DNA of 64,000 nt, from positions 8,866,001-8,930,000 of the forward strand of contig NC_062996.1 in assembly GCF_023078275.1 (NCBI RefSeq), read 5' to 3'. The translations under genes and the position numbers were made by a program. Numbering within the stretch: the first letter of the stretch is position 1; every line of letters begins with the position of its first letter. Shown here piece after piece: positions 10,603-21,235 of the stretch. The DNA is from Leguminivora glycinivorella. Lineage: Eukaryota > Arthropoda > Insecta > Lepidoptera > Tortricidae. The notes below the pieces were generated by a model. That model was given only the letters and a program-made list of their open reading frames with translations. It was not told where the DNA came from and did no database searches.

Positions 10603-10813
10603 CAGTCATTTACTGAACATGAAAAGGTAAAACGCCAGAGAATCGAATGGGGGATATCGATTCGCTCGATTAGAATATTTACTTAGTCCGATAGGGCAAT
10701 TCGAAAGTGCACTGATGTTAGAATGACATCTAACTGATACTAATGTCAGTCAGTTACCGTGAATATTTTGCTTACTGTCTGATTCCAACTTTCTTACACA
10801 ATGAGGAGGCACA

Positions 10814-10900
10814 TACATACATACATATATACAATCACGCCTGTATCCCATGAAGGGGTAGGCAGAGCACATGAAACTACTCAAGTTTCAGTGCCACTCT
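10814..10900 (-). mobile_element. 5'-truncated family B insertion with 12-bp TSD
   Basis: A minus-strand copy carrying the (TATG)n tail and only the last 60-70 bases of body. It is bounded by the perfect direct repeat TGAGGAGGCACA (10802-10813 and 10901-10912). This directly demonstrates retroposition of family B. Confidence 0.85.
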
Positions 10901-10975
10901 TGAGGAGGCACACTGACATTTTATCACGCCAGGCGGCGCCTGTGCAAGTGCCTAGGCATGTCACTGTCATTGATA

Positions 10976-11070
10976 CATACATACATACAATACAATACAT
11001 ACAATCACGCCTGTATCCCATAAAGGGGTAGGCAGAACACATGAAACTACTAAAGCTTCAGTGCCACTCT
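10976..11070 (-). mobile_element. 5'-truncated family B insertion with 17-bp TSD
   Basis: A second minus-strand copy about 75 bp downstream of the first, bounded by the perfect 17-bp direct repeat TGTCACTGTCATTGATA (10959-10975 and 11071-11087). Its body starts at the same nucleotide (AGAGTGGCACTGAA on the minus strand) as the neighbour at 10814. Confidence 0.9.
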
Positions 11071-11091
11071 TGTCACTGTCATTGATAATAT

Positions 11092-11339
11092 GTAAATATT
11101 GGGGGACACCTTACACAGATCAACTTAGCAACGAAACTAAGCAAAGCTATGGGTGCTAGGCGACAATATGCTTACTTATATAGATAAATACATACTTATA
11201 TACTCGTACATAGAAAACATCCATGACTCAGGATCAAATATCTGTGTTCATCACACAAATGAATGCCCTTGCCAGGATTCGAACCCGGGACCGTGGCTTA
11301 GCAGGCAGGGTCACTACGCGCTAGGCCAGACCGGTCGTC
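11092..11339 (-). mobile_element. tRNA-derived SINE (minus)
   Basis: The head GACGACCGGTCTGGCC is at the right end, the B box GGGTTCGAATCC is intact, and the body and tail run leftward to AATATTGGGGGACACC. Only four bases separate it from the hAT-type terminus at 11344. Confidence 0.8.
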
Positions 11340-11343
11340 ACAG

Positions 11344-11640
11344 CAGGGATCGGATACCGGTATTTTTTTCGGAACGGTTCCGTACGTTGACCCGAGAACT
11401 TTACTTTAGCGTTTCTGGTTCCATTAACCGGTATTCTTTTTCGTTCAGTGAACGAACGTTTATGAGTGAGAACTGTTCCGAAGAACAGAATTAAATGATA
11501 CGTTCTTTAAAGAACAGTTCGCGGGAACGGAATTAAATGATACGTTCTTTAAAGAACAGTTCGCAGGAACGAAATTATTTCGGTTTTTCTATTTCCAAGA
11601 ATTTGAACGAACAGTGCAAGCGGTGTCGGCCACGGCCATC
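11344..11640 (+). mobile_element. hAT-type left terminus, unpaired
   Basis: The terminus CAGGGATCGGATACCGG is followed by subterminal repeats of GAACG/CGTTC type (for example CGTTCTTTAAAGAACAGTTC twice). The mirror-image terminus CCGATCCCTG lies at 27151. The flanking octamers differ (CGTCACAG on the left, GGGTTGGA on the right), so the two ends do not prove a single insertion. Confidence 0.55.
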
Positions 11641-11825
11641 ACTTTAGTAACTTTAGTTTGATTTGAGACTAGCGGTGAGTAAACGTGGCGTCGAACGAAA
11701 CAAATACGTCGAAAACATTCTGCACCACAACCACAATGAAGTAAGCTTTTTTCTTTTAACTTAGTGCTTTCAATTTTACCGATTTTAAAATTTAAGTAAT
11801 GTCACGACGCTTAAGTATTTATTTA

Positions 11826-11915
11826 CAGGCAATCGTACAGTCCAAGGTCAAATAAGGACGGGACGCCGCTATTAGCAAGAGCGAGCGTCCTTATTTGACC
11901 TTGGTACGGTCATCT
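11826..11915. mobile_element. Small MITE with 19-bp perfect stem
   Basis: The arms CCAAGGTCAAATAAGGACG (11842-11860) and its complement (11886-11904) enclose a 25-nt loop. The outer ACAGGC...GTACGGTC sequences resemble the ends of the larger element at 23789-24150, so the two are probably one family. Confidence 0.65.
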
Positions 11916-11916
11916 C

Positions 11917-11967
<51 letters not shown>

Positions 11968-12020
11968 TGTGTGTGTGTGCGTGCGTGTGCGTGTGCGTGT
12001 GCGTGTGCGTGTGCGTGTGT
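11917..12020 (+). repeat. (GT)n microsatellite
   Basis: A run of GT dinucleotides grades into GTGTGC/GTGCGT interruptions. It ends just before the truncated LINE. Confidence 0.95.
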
Positions 12021-12064
12021 ACAATATACACTACTTTCCCATTAATTGTGTCGTTGGTACTGTA

Positions 12065-12976
12065 GATAATCAATTACCATAGAAATTACATCAGCTACTG
12101 AGTCAGATCATGTCAAATTTCTTGGAATAGTGGTTGATGATATGTGTCACTGGAACCATCATATTGAAGGTGTGTGTAAGAAATTAAATAGTTTTGCGTA
12201 TGCCCTTTGGCGCTTAACTAAGATTTCAAGCCAAAAAACAGCCGTCCAAGCGTATCATGGCTACGTGGCATCTAGTCTGAGGTATGGTATAACGGTATGG
12301 GGGAACGGCTCAAATATCCTTGGATTGTTTATAGCTCAAAAACAATGTATACGTGCGATTTGTGGTGTGTCCGTATTAACTTCATGCAGACCATTGTTTA
12401 AAAAACTAAATCTGCTTACAGTACCTTGTTTATATATATTTGAAATGTGTGTATTTGTAAAATGCAACCAAACTTTATATACAAAAAATTATGAATTCTG
12501 TAACTTTAATACGAGGTACCCTAACAGACTCATATGTCCGAGAACACACACAAGTTTATATAAGAAAAGTTGCTATCCTATGAGTATACTTTTGTATAAT
12601 AAGCTCCCAGACACTATCAAAGGCCTTACTTTACATTTGTTTAAAAGAAGATTATTTGAATGGCTAAATGAACAGACTTTCTACTCTGTAAAGGAATATT
12701 TAGACTACTAAACCGCTAAATCTGTGACATCTCAATTAATTAATTTATTTATATTCGATAATTTGTATTGTTTTGTATATTAATATTTCTATGTAGATAT
12801 AATCTAGCTTTAGATAGGTATTATTTAAGTGCATGCATAGTACTAGACCTAGGTACAATCTGAGATTTGCATGTCACTGTGTGACAAGGTAGATTGGCTC
12901 ACTTTATTGTAAACAAACACCTATGTATACCCTATCTTTCGCAAATAAATTACTTATGACTTATGACTTATGACTT
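12065..12976 (+). mobile_element. 5'-truncated LINE with (TTATGAC)n tail
   Basis: The copy begins in the thumb region of a reverse transcriptase and ends after AAATAAATTACTTATGACTT with about three copies of a 7-bp tail unit. It is related to the LINE at 7935 but has a different tail repeat, so it is a separate family of the same group. I could not find a convincing TSD. Confidence 0.7.
12072..12711 (+). pseudogene. C-terminal region of LINE ORF2
   Basis: The frame is open upstream of the first ATG (12130), starting in FLGIVVDD at about 12117. It aligns by eye with the LINE at 7940 across its whole length: AYHGYVASSLRYG versus AYHGYVSSVLNYG, SCRPLFKKL versus SCRPLFKEL, and FYSVKEYL versus FYSVKEYI at the end. 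All catalytic RT motifs are missing, so the product cannot be active. Confidence 0.8.
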
Positions 12977-12995
12977 ACTATCAACAATGGACCTT

Positions 12996-13128
12996 TAGGG
13001 TCAGTTGCACCAAACCGTCTGTCACCGTTAAAGCATTCGTTAAATTTTATTGTATGGACAGTTCCATAGGCGTCTGCTGCGTGACGATGATGTGTGTGTC
13101 AAATGTGGTTGATGCAACGGGCCCTTAG
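12996..13128. mobile_element. Family F MITE
   Basis: Ends AGGGTCAGTTGCACCAAAC and GGTTGATGCAACGGGCCCT form imperfect terminal inverted repeats. The body includes CGTTAAATTTTATTGTATGG and CTGCGTGACGATGATG. An inverted dimer of the same family lies at 59993-60235. Confidence 0.7.
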
Positions 13129-13191
13129 TCTAAAAACGTCACAATGAAAGATGTGAAATGTGCAATTAGTCACAAAAATAAATGTTTTTAG

Positions 13192-13319
13192 TATTCAACA
13201 CTCCCGTGTCCCAGAACTCGAAGAATCCCAATTCATCCAATGTTCTTATACTGCTGCGAGTGAAAGGGGCACTAATGATGATATTTATGACTTGATCGAT
13301 GCACAGAATGAGCCACTGA
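13192..13319 (+). CDS. Internal exon of an unrecognised gene (exon a)
   Basis: The acceptor TGTTTTTAG precedes the exon, and GTAAGTAC immediately follows it. The exon encodes about 42 residues, including RVPELEESQFIQCSYTAASE and NDDIYDLIDAQNEPL, with one base left over (phase 1). The next candidate exon at 24304 starts with two bases of a codon, so the phases fit. The intervening 11-kb intron contains the hAT insertion at 13387-23758; without it the intron would be about 0.6 kb. I do not recognise the protein; the acidic, polar composition suggests a linker region. Upstream exons are not evident. Confidence 0.5.
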
Positions 13320-13663
13320 GTAAGTACTTACCTATACTAAACCTTCATAAACCTAAATACTGAAACTCTGCCCGGTGGTTCGGTGTTAGGGCTTGCAATT
13401 ATCCGTCCAATTCGAAATCCGGATGATTCGACTCGATATTTGAAAATCCGGATATTCGGATAAAATGGATATTTCGAATATTTTTTATTTTATTTAATAA
13501 ATCTCATAATTAGTAACATAATTATGTACTACGATACGAAAAACACGTCGTAGGAAATTGTTATTTTATAATCAGGCTTGAGCTGTTGTTCGTAACCTTA
13601 ATGTTAAACCTAACACCTACCTAACCTAACCAGGTTACTTAGTTATTTCATTCTTGCCTTTTT

Positions 13664-14236
13664 TAGGGTTCCGTAGTCAACTAGGAACCCTTATAGCTTC
13701 GCCATGTCTGTCGTCCGTCCGTCCGTCCGTCCGTCCGTCCGTCCGTCCGTCCGTCCGTCCGTCCGTCCGCGGATAATCTCAGTAACCGTAAGCACTAGAA
13801 AGCTGAAATTTGGTAGCAATATGTATATCAATCACGCCAACAAAGTGCAAAAATAAAAAATGGAAAAAAATGTTTTATTAGGGTACCACCCCTACATGTA
13901 AAGTGGGGGCAGATTTTTTTTTCATTCCAACCCCAACGTGTGATACATCGTTGGATAGGTATTTAAAAATGAATAAGGGTTTACTTAGATCGTTTTTTGA
14001 TAATATTAATATTTTCGGAAATAATCGCTCTTAAAGGAAAAAAAGTGCGTCCCCCCCCCCTCTAACTTTTGAACCATATATTTAAAAAATATGAAAAAAA
14101 TCACAAAAGTAGAACTTTATAAAGACTTTCTAGGAAAATTGTTTTGAACTTGATAGGTTCAGTAGTTTTTGAGAAAAATACGGAAAACTACGGAACCCTA
14201 CACTGAGCGTGGCCCGACACGCTCTTGGCCGGTTTT
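13664..14236 (+). repeat. Family G dispersed repeat with (CCGT)n tract
   Basis: The repeat begins TTTTTTAGGGTTCCGTAGTC and ends GAGCGTGGCCCGACACGCTC then TTGGCCGGTTTTT. A (CCGT)n microsatellite occupies about 13711-13769. Other partial copies are at 25440, 27152-27450 (minus), 42418, 49466 and 50165-50375 (minus). GGTTCCGTAG and CTACGGAACC near the ends form an inverted pair. Confidence 0.75.
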
Positions 14237-14971
14237 TATGAAATGACTTCAGTTGCCCATAAGATATATGATTTTATTTTTATGTAATTTTGACTAATAT
14301 TTGATATTAATGAATTTTAATGCTAGAGACATAATCTGATTGCCATATGAGGCAAAACGTCATGTTGTGATCGTTTAGATCGAATATTACCTAAAAAAGG
14401 TATTACCTACCTACTCCTTGTTTAAATATCAGATTGCATTTACGAGGTTTTCATTGCCGATTTATTCAAATGCAAAAAGAACTATGACATATTACAAACA
14501 CCATTTAGCTTTGTTAAATAACAAGGCTGAATGATCTTTCTCTCTAATAATTTTCACCTCTTATCTTTGATGACTTCGTGACTCCATTCCAGTTACACTT
14601 GGGACTCTCGGGTAGACGTTCTTAGCCAGAGGGCCTTACGTTACGTATACAGCGAAAAAGTTTTGGTGTTGCAACACTTGCAACCTATTTTGAAAGGATA
14701 AAATGTAAAAGCGTATCTGCTTAACTACTTCATCTTGTTCTGCAGTTCAATACTAAACAGGTCTTCCGCCGCGGGATACATAGAAGACTTCTTTTTGTCA
14801 GAAAATTTGAACAGTTTTAGTTCTGTTTGCAATTTATTTATTTATTTATAATGTATTCGGATGCTAACAATAATGAAAGTGCAGCGTTTGATACGGTACT
14901 CAGTGTCACTTGATTGATTGAGTTAAATTGATATACATTTACATGAGATTATCCACAAATATTCATGAAAA
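14237..14971. other. Unassigned interior of the hAT insertion
   Basis: AT-rich sequence without long frames. It may be original hAT interior, but no transposase motif can be read. Confidence 0.35.
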
Positions 14972-15217
14972 AAACCCTGCCTGCTAAGCCGCGGTCCCGG
15001 CGGATTCGAATCCCGGTAAGGGCATTTATTTGTGTGATGAGCATAGATATTTGTTCCTGAGTCTTGGATGTTTTCTGTGTATATAAGTATGTATTTATCT
15101 ATATAAGTATGTATTCGTATCGTCGCCTAGCACCCATAGTACAAGCTTTGCTTAGTTTGGGGCTAGGTTGATCTATGTAAGATGTCCCCCAATATTTTTG
15201 TTTATTATCTATCTATA
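14972..15217 (+). mobile_element. tRNA-derived SINE, 5'-truncated
   Basis: The copy starts within the tRNA-like head (CCCTGCCTGCTAAGCCGCGG), has a B box GGATTCGAATCCCGG, and ends in the TTTATTATCTATCTATA tail. The Helitron pair is inserted between the A at 15217 and the T after 21233, inside this tail. Confidence 0.8.
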
Positions 15218-18007
15218 TCTATATAATATAAAGCTACAACCCGACTGACATTTTTCCAAAAATAGGCAGAAGGGGGATTTGAAGGTGGCAGTGTTTGGTG
15301 TGGTCGTATAGAGTTTGGTCCTGCGACCCCGGATAGATCAGACCGTCGGTCTACCGGTTCCGGGTAAAAAAATGTTGGACGGCCTGGCCAAACGGCTGGA
15401 GTTAGCCGGGGAGTGTTCGACCAAATGTCATAAAGGACCCTGGGCAGTTTTTGACGCCGCCATTTTTTTTTCAAAATGGCCGACTTTTTTTTTGACGATT
15501 TTTCAAGTTTGTCGTAGAGATCTCAAATTTTGGTCATAGAATCTCCAAGTGGCCTTGATTCGAATTAAATAGAAAAAAATTTAAAAATGCTACAAATGTG
15601 GGAAAACTGGCCACTTTTATTTTGTATGGCAACTTTTAAACCGTAAGAGATAGCCGGGGGTGCTCGACCAAATGTCATACAGGTATCCGAGTAGAAAAAA
15701 GTTGCATTAAAAAAAAATCAAAATGGCCGACTTTTTTTTTTTGAAAAATTTCAAAATGGTCCTAGCGCGCTGAGATTTGGCACACGGGTGGAAGGTCGCG
15801 CCAAGATTAGTATTCAAAAAGAAAATTTTGAAAAATTCAAAATGGCGGCCTTTGAGGGCCAATTGAAATTTGAATGGAGGTTTTTCTTTTAATTACCATA
15901 GCTCCGTAACGGTACAAAGAAGTGAAAAGTGCTCAAACAAATGTTATACAGTCACCAGAGGTCCATCGAATGGCATTAAAAAAAAATCAAAATGGCCGAC
16001 TTTTTTTTTTGAAAAATTTCAAAATGGTCCGAGCGCGCTGAAATTTTGCACACGGGTAGACAGCCACCCCAAGATTAGTATACAAAAAGAAAATTTTGAA
16101 AAATTCAAAATGGCGCCCTTTGAAGGCCAATTGAAATTTGTATGGAGGTCCTTTTTTTAAATCCCCATAGCTCCGTAACGGTAGGGAAAAGGTTAATAGT
16201 GCTTGAACTAATGTTGTACAGTTATCTAAGGTCCATCGAATGGCATTTACAAAATTTCAAAATGGCCGACTTTGAAAATTTTTTTTTTTATTTTCGGTCC
16301 GAGCGCGTTCAAATTTGGCACGTGGTAAGAACGGGGCCAAAAATAGAAATGAGAAAAAAAAAATTTGGAAAAGTCAAAAACGGTGGCGAGAGGGGACAAA
16401 GTCAAATTTCCCTACCAGTTTGTATGGAGGTTTTTTTTTAAATCCCCATAGCTCCGTAACGGTAGGAAAAAGGTTAATAGTGCTTAAACTAATGTTGTAC
16501 AGTTATCTGAGGTCCATCGAATGGCATTTACAAAATTTCAAAATGGCCGACTTTGAAATTTTTTTTTTTTTATTTTCGGTCCGAGCGCGTTCAAATTTGG
16601 CACGTGGTAAGAGCGGGGGCCAAAAATAGAAATGAGAAAAAAAATTTTTGGAAAAGTCAAAAACGGCGGCGAGAGGGGACAAAGTCAAATTTCCCTACCA
16701 GCCTGAGGGAGCGTTCTACAGCCCGACGGTCATTGCTCCGGTCCAAGTTCCGAGCTGCGTACAGACAGTGCTCCCAAGCAAGAAAATATAAGTAAAAGTG
16801 TCTAAAAAGCGACGCGGCGGGCCGGAGGCCGCAGGCCGGAGGTTCAACTTCCCTACAAATCCTACAATCCCCACAGTAACTACGCGGAGGGCCGAAGGCC
16901 GGAGCGTGTCTGACAGGCTCCCAAGTACGCGAAGGCCGCAGGCCGAGCTGCGGGCAGAGTGCTCCCAAGCACGCGAAGGCCGCAGGCCGAGCTGCGTGCA
17001 GACTGTGCTCCCAAGAAAACAATAACAAAAAGTATCTAAATAAGCGAAGCGGCGGGCCAAAGGCCCGACGCGGAGCTTCGAAACCCAGCGAAGGCCGAAG
17101 GCCGAGCTCCGCGTAGGGCCGAAGGCCCGGAGCGTCCCTGATCGGCTCGCCGGCGGACCGGGAAGTTGGAGTTTAAACACGACCCAATAGTAAAAGTGTC
17201 TTAGAGAAGCGAAACGACGGGCCGGAGGCCGCAGGCCGCAGGCCCGTCGTGAGCTTCTCAAGACACTTTTAATATTGGGTCGTGTTTAAGCTCCAACTTA
17301 CCCACAAATCTCACAGTAACTACGCGGAGGGCGAAGGCCCTGTCTGACAGGCTTCCAAGCACGCGAAGGCCGCAGGCCGAGCTGCGGGCAGAGTGCTCCC
17401 AAGCACGCGAAGGCCGCAGGCCGAGCTGCGTACAGACTGTGCTCCCAAGCAGAACGATAATCAAAGTGTCTAAAAAGCGACGCGGCGGGCCGAAGGCCCG
17501 ACGCGGAGCTTCGAAACGAAACCCAGCGAAGGCCGAAGGCCGAGCTCCGCGTAGGGCCGAAGGCCCGGAGCGTCCCTGATCGGCTCGCCGGCGGACCGGG
17601 AAGTTGGAGCTTAAACACGACCCAATAGTAAAAGTGTCTTAGAGAAGCGAAACGACGGGCCGGAAAGGCCCGTCGTGAGCTTCTCAAGTACTATTGGGTC
17701 GTGTTTAAGCTCCAACTTCCCTACAACCCCCACAGTAACTACGCGGAGGGCCGAAGGCCGGAGCGTGTCTGACAGGCTCCAAGCACGCGAAGGCCGCAGG
17801 CCGAGCTGCGGGCAGAGAGTGCTTCCAAGCAAGACAAAGGCTAAAGCAAAAAGCAAACAAGTAAAGCAAAAAACAAACAAGCTAAGCAAAGAAACAAAAA
17901 AAAAAAAGCAAAGCAAAAAAACAAAAAGCAAAAAAAAAAAAAGCAAAACAAAAAAGCAACAAGAACACCGCGGGGCCCTCGGGCCCCGCGCACCTTTAAA
18001 AAACTAG
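15218..18007 (+). mobile_element. Non-autonomous Helitron, tandem copy 1
   Basis: The element starts A|TCTATATAATATAAAGC at 15218 and ends CTAG at 18007. The 3' hairpin CGCGGGGCCC-TC-GGGCCCCGCG lies about 14 nt before the end. It has no Rep or helicase coding. The interior consists of an AT-rich block of degenerate repeats of about 260-280 bp built on CAAAATGGCCGAC (15240-16690), a GC-rich array of about 442-bp units (16690-17850), and an A-rich AAAGCAA tract before the 3' hairpin. Copy 2 begins at the very next base. Confidence 0.88.
16690..17850 (+). repeat. GC-rich 442-bp array in Helitron copy 1
   Basis: About two and a half units contain GGCCGAAGGCCGAGCTCCGC, GAAGGCCGCAGGCCGAGCTG and GCGAAGCGGCGGGCC. 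Each unit also has a long inverted repeat with arms of about 60 bp around GAAGTTGGAG...CTCCAACTTCC. Several segments match the satellite at 2170-4430. The minus-strand frames here are GC artefacts. Confidence 0.85.
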
Positions 18008-21000
18008 TCTATATAATATAAAGCTACAACCCGACTGACATTTTTCAAAAAATAGGCAGAAGGGGGATTTGAAGGTGGCAGTGTTTGGTGTGGTCGTATA
18101 GAGTTTGGTCCTGCGACCCCGGATAGATCAGACCGTCGGTCTACCGGTTCTGGGTAAAAAAATGTTGGACGGCCTGGCCAAACGGCTGGAGTTAGCCGGG
18201 GAGTGTTCGACCAAATGTCATAGAGGACCCTGGGCAGTTTTTGACGCCGCCATTTTTTTTTCAAAATGGCCGACTTTTTTTTTTTTTGACGATTTTTCAA
18301 GTTTGTCGTAGAGAGCTCAAATTTTGGTCATAGAATCTCCAAGTGGCCTTGATTCGAATGAAATAAAAAAAAATTGAAAAGTGCTACAAATGTGGGAAAA
18401 CTGGCCACTTTTATTTTGTATGGCAACTTTTAAACCGTAAGAGATAGCCGGGGGTGCTCGACCAAATGTCATACAGGTATCCGAGTAGAAAAAGTTGCAT
18501 TAAAAAAATTCAAAATGGCCGACTTTTTTTTTGAAAAATTTCAAAATGGTCCTAGCGCGCTGAGATTTGGCACACGGGTGGAAGGTCGCCCCAAGATTTG
18601 TATTCAAAAAGAAAATTTTGAAAAATTCAAAATGGCGGCCTTTGAGGGCCAATTGAAATTTGAATGGAGGTTTTTCTTTTAATTACCATAGCTCCGTAAC
18701 GGTACAAAGAAGTGAAAAGTGCTCAAACAAATGTTATACAGTCACCCGAGGTCCATCGAATGGCATTAAAAAAAAATCAAAATGGCCGACTTTTTTTTTG
18801 AAAAATTTCAAAATGGTCCGAGCGCGCTGAAATTTTGCACACGGATAGACAGCCACCCCAAGATTGGTATACAAAAAGAAAATTTTGAAAAATTCAAAAT
18901 GGCGCCCTTTGAAGGCCAATTGAAATTTGTATGGAGGTCCTTTTTTTAAATCCCCCTAGCTCCGTAACGGTAGGGAAAAGGTTAAAAGTGCTTGAACTAA
19001 TGTTGTACAGTTATCTGAGGTCCATCGAATGGCATTTACAAAATTTCAAAATGGCCGACTTTGAAATTTTTTTTTTTATTTTCGGTCCGAGCGCGTTCAA
19101 ATTTGGCACGTGGTAAGAACGGGGGCCAAAAATAGAAATGAGAAAAAAAAATTTGGAAAAGTCAAAAACGGTGGCGAGAGGGGACAAAGTCAAATTTCCC
19201 TACCAGTTTGTATGGAGGTTTTTTTTTAAATCCCCATAGCTCCGTAACGGTAGGAAAAGGTTAATAGTGCTTAAACTAATGTTGTACAGTTATTTGTGGT
19301 CCATCGAATGGCATTTACAAAATTTCAAAATGGCCGACTTTGAAATTTTTTTTTTTATTTTCGGTCCGAGCGCGTTCAAATTTGGGACTTGGTAAGAACG
19401 GGGGCCAAAAATAGAAATGAGAAAAAAAATTTTTTGGAAAAGTCAAAAACGGCGGCGAGAGGGGACAAAGTCAAATTTCCCTACCAGCCTGAGGGAGCGT
19501 TCCACAGCCCAACGGTCATTGCTCCGGTCCAAGTTCCGAGCTGCGTACAGACAGTGCTCCCAAGCAAGAAAATATAAGTAAAAGTGTCTAAAAAGCGACG
19601 GGCGGCGGGCCGGAGGTCCAACTTCCCTACAAATCCTACAATCCCCACAGTAACTACGCGGAGGGCCGAAGGCCCGGAGCGTGTCTGACAGGCTCCCAAG
19701 TACGCGAAGGCCGCAGGCCGAGCTGCGGGCAGAGTGCTCCCAAGCACGCGAAGGCCGCAGGCCGAGCTGCGTGCAGACTGTGCTCCCAAGAAAACAATAA
19801 CAAAAAGTATCTAAATAAGCGAAGCGGCGGGCCAAAGGCCCGACGCGGAGCTTCGAAACCCAGCGAAGGCCGAAGGCCGAGCTCCGCGTAGGGCCGAAGG
19901 CCCGGAGCGTCCCTGATCGGCTCGCCGGCGGACCGGGAAGTTGGAGCTTAAACACGACCCAATAGTAAAAGTGTCTTAGAGAAGCGAAACGACGGGCCGG
20001 AGGCCGCAGGCCGTAGGCCCGTCGTGAGCTTCTCAAGACACTTTTACTATTGGGTCGTGTTTAAGCTCCAACTTCCCTACAACTCCCACAGTAACTACGC
20101 GGAGGGCCGAAGGCCCGGAGCGTGTCTGAGAGGCTCCCAAGCACGCGAAGGCCGCAGGCCGAGCTGCGGGCAGAGTGCTCCCAAGCACGCGAAGGCCGCA
20201 GGCCGAGCTGCGTACAGACTGTGCTCCCAAGCAAAACAATAACAAAAAGTATCTTAACAAGCGAAGCGGCGGGCCGAAGGCCCGACGCGGAGCTTCGATA
20301 CCCAGCGAAGGCCGAAGGCCGAGCTCCGCGTAGGGCCGAAGGCCCGGAGCGTCCCTGATCGGCTCGCCGGCGGACCGGGAAGTTGGAGCTTAAACACGAC
20401 CCAATAGTAAAAGGGTCTTAGAGAAGCGAAACGACGGGCCGGAGGCCGCAGGCCGCAGGCCCGTCGTGAGCTTCTCAAGACACTTTTACTATTGGGTCGT
20501 GTTTAAGCTCCAACTTCCCTACAACCCCCACAGTAACTACGCGGAGGGCCGAAGGCCCGGAGCGTGTCTGAGAGGCTCCCAAGCACGCGAAGGCCGCAGG
20601 CCGAGCTGCGGGCAGAGTGCTCCCAAGCACGCGAAGGCCGCAGGCCGAGCTGCGTACAGACTGTGCTCCCAAGCAAAACAATAACAAAAAGTATCTTAAC
20701 AAGCGAAGCGGCGGGCCGAAGGCCCGACGCGGAGCTTCGAAACATAGCGAAGGCCGAAGGCCGAGCTCCGCGTAGGGCCGAAGGCCCGGAGCGTCCCTGA
20801 TCGACTCGCCGGCGGACCGGGAAGTTGGAGCTTAAACACGACCCAATAGTAAAAGTGTCTTAGAGAAGCGAAACGACGGGCCGGAGGCCGCAGGCCGCAG
20901 GCCCGTCGTGAGCTTCTCAAGACACTTTTACTATTGGGTCGTGTTTAAGCTCCAACTTCCCTACAACCCCCACAGTAACTACGCGGAGGGCCGAAGGCCC

Positions 21001-21233
21001 GGAGCGTGTCTTACAGGCTCCCAAGCACGCGAGGCCGCAGGCCGAGCTGCGGGCAGAGAGTGCTCCCAAGCACGCAAAGGCTAAAGCAAAAAAGCATAGC
21101 TCAAAAACAAAAAGCATAAGCATAGCTCAAAAACAAAAAGCAAAAGCAAAAGCAAAAAACAAATAAGCAAAGCACAAAAGCCCAAAAAGAACACCGCGGG
21201 GCCCTCGGGCCCCGCGCACCTTTAAAAAACTAG
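18008..21233 (+). mobile_element. Non-autonomous Helitron, tandem copy 2
   Basis: The element starts TCTATATAATATAAAGC directly after the CTAG of copy 1. It ends with the same 3' hairpin and CTAG at 21230-21233, followed by T. It is 436 bp longer than copy 1 (3226 versus 2790 bp), which matches one extra 442-bp GC unit. The order of internal blocks is otherwise the same and the sequences are very similar, implying a recent common origin. Confidence 0.88.
19487..21075 (+). repeat. GC-rich 442-bp array in Helitron copy 2
   Basis: Landmarks such as AAGCGAAGCGGCGGGCCGAA repeat at a spacing of 442 bp (for example 20259 and 20701). Three long palindromes (about 19935-20075, 20377-20517 and 20818-20960) carry arms beginning GAAGTTGGAGCTTAAACACG. 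Adjacent units are nearly identical, so the array expanded recently. Confidence 0.85.
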
Positions 21234-21235
21234 TT

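Noticed and set aside
11640..11760. Possible 5' exon (ATTCTGCACCACAACCAC before GTAAGC)
   Set aside because: The phase does not fit the exon at 13192 and no in-frame ATG is available; too weak to report as a feature.
16657..21123. Frames within the Helitron GC arrays
   Set aside because: Same explanation as for the 2-4 kb satellite; no domain is readable and frames exist on both strands.
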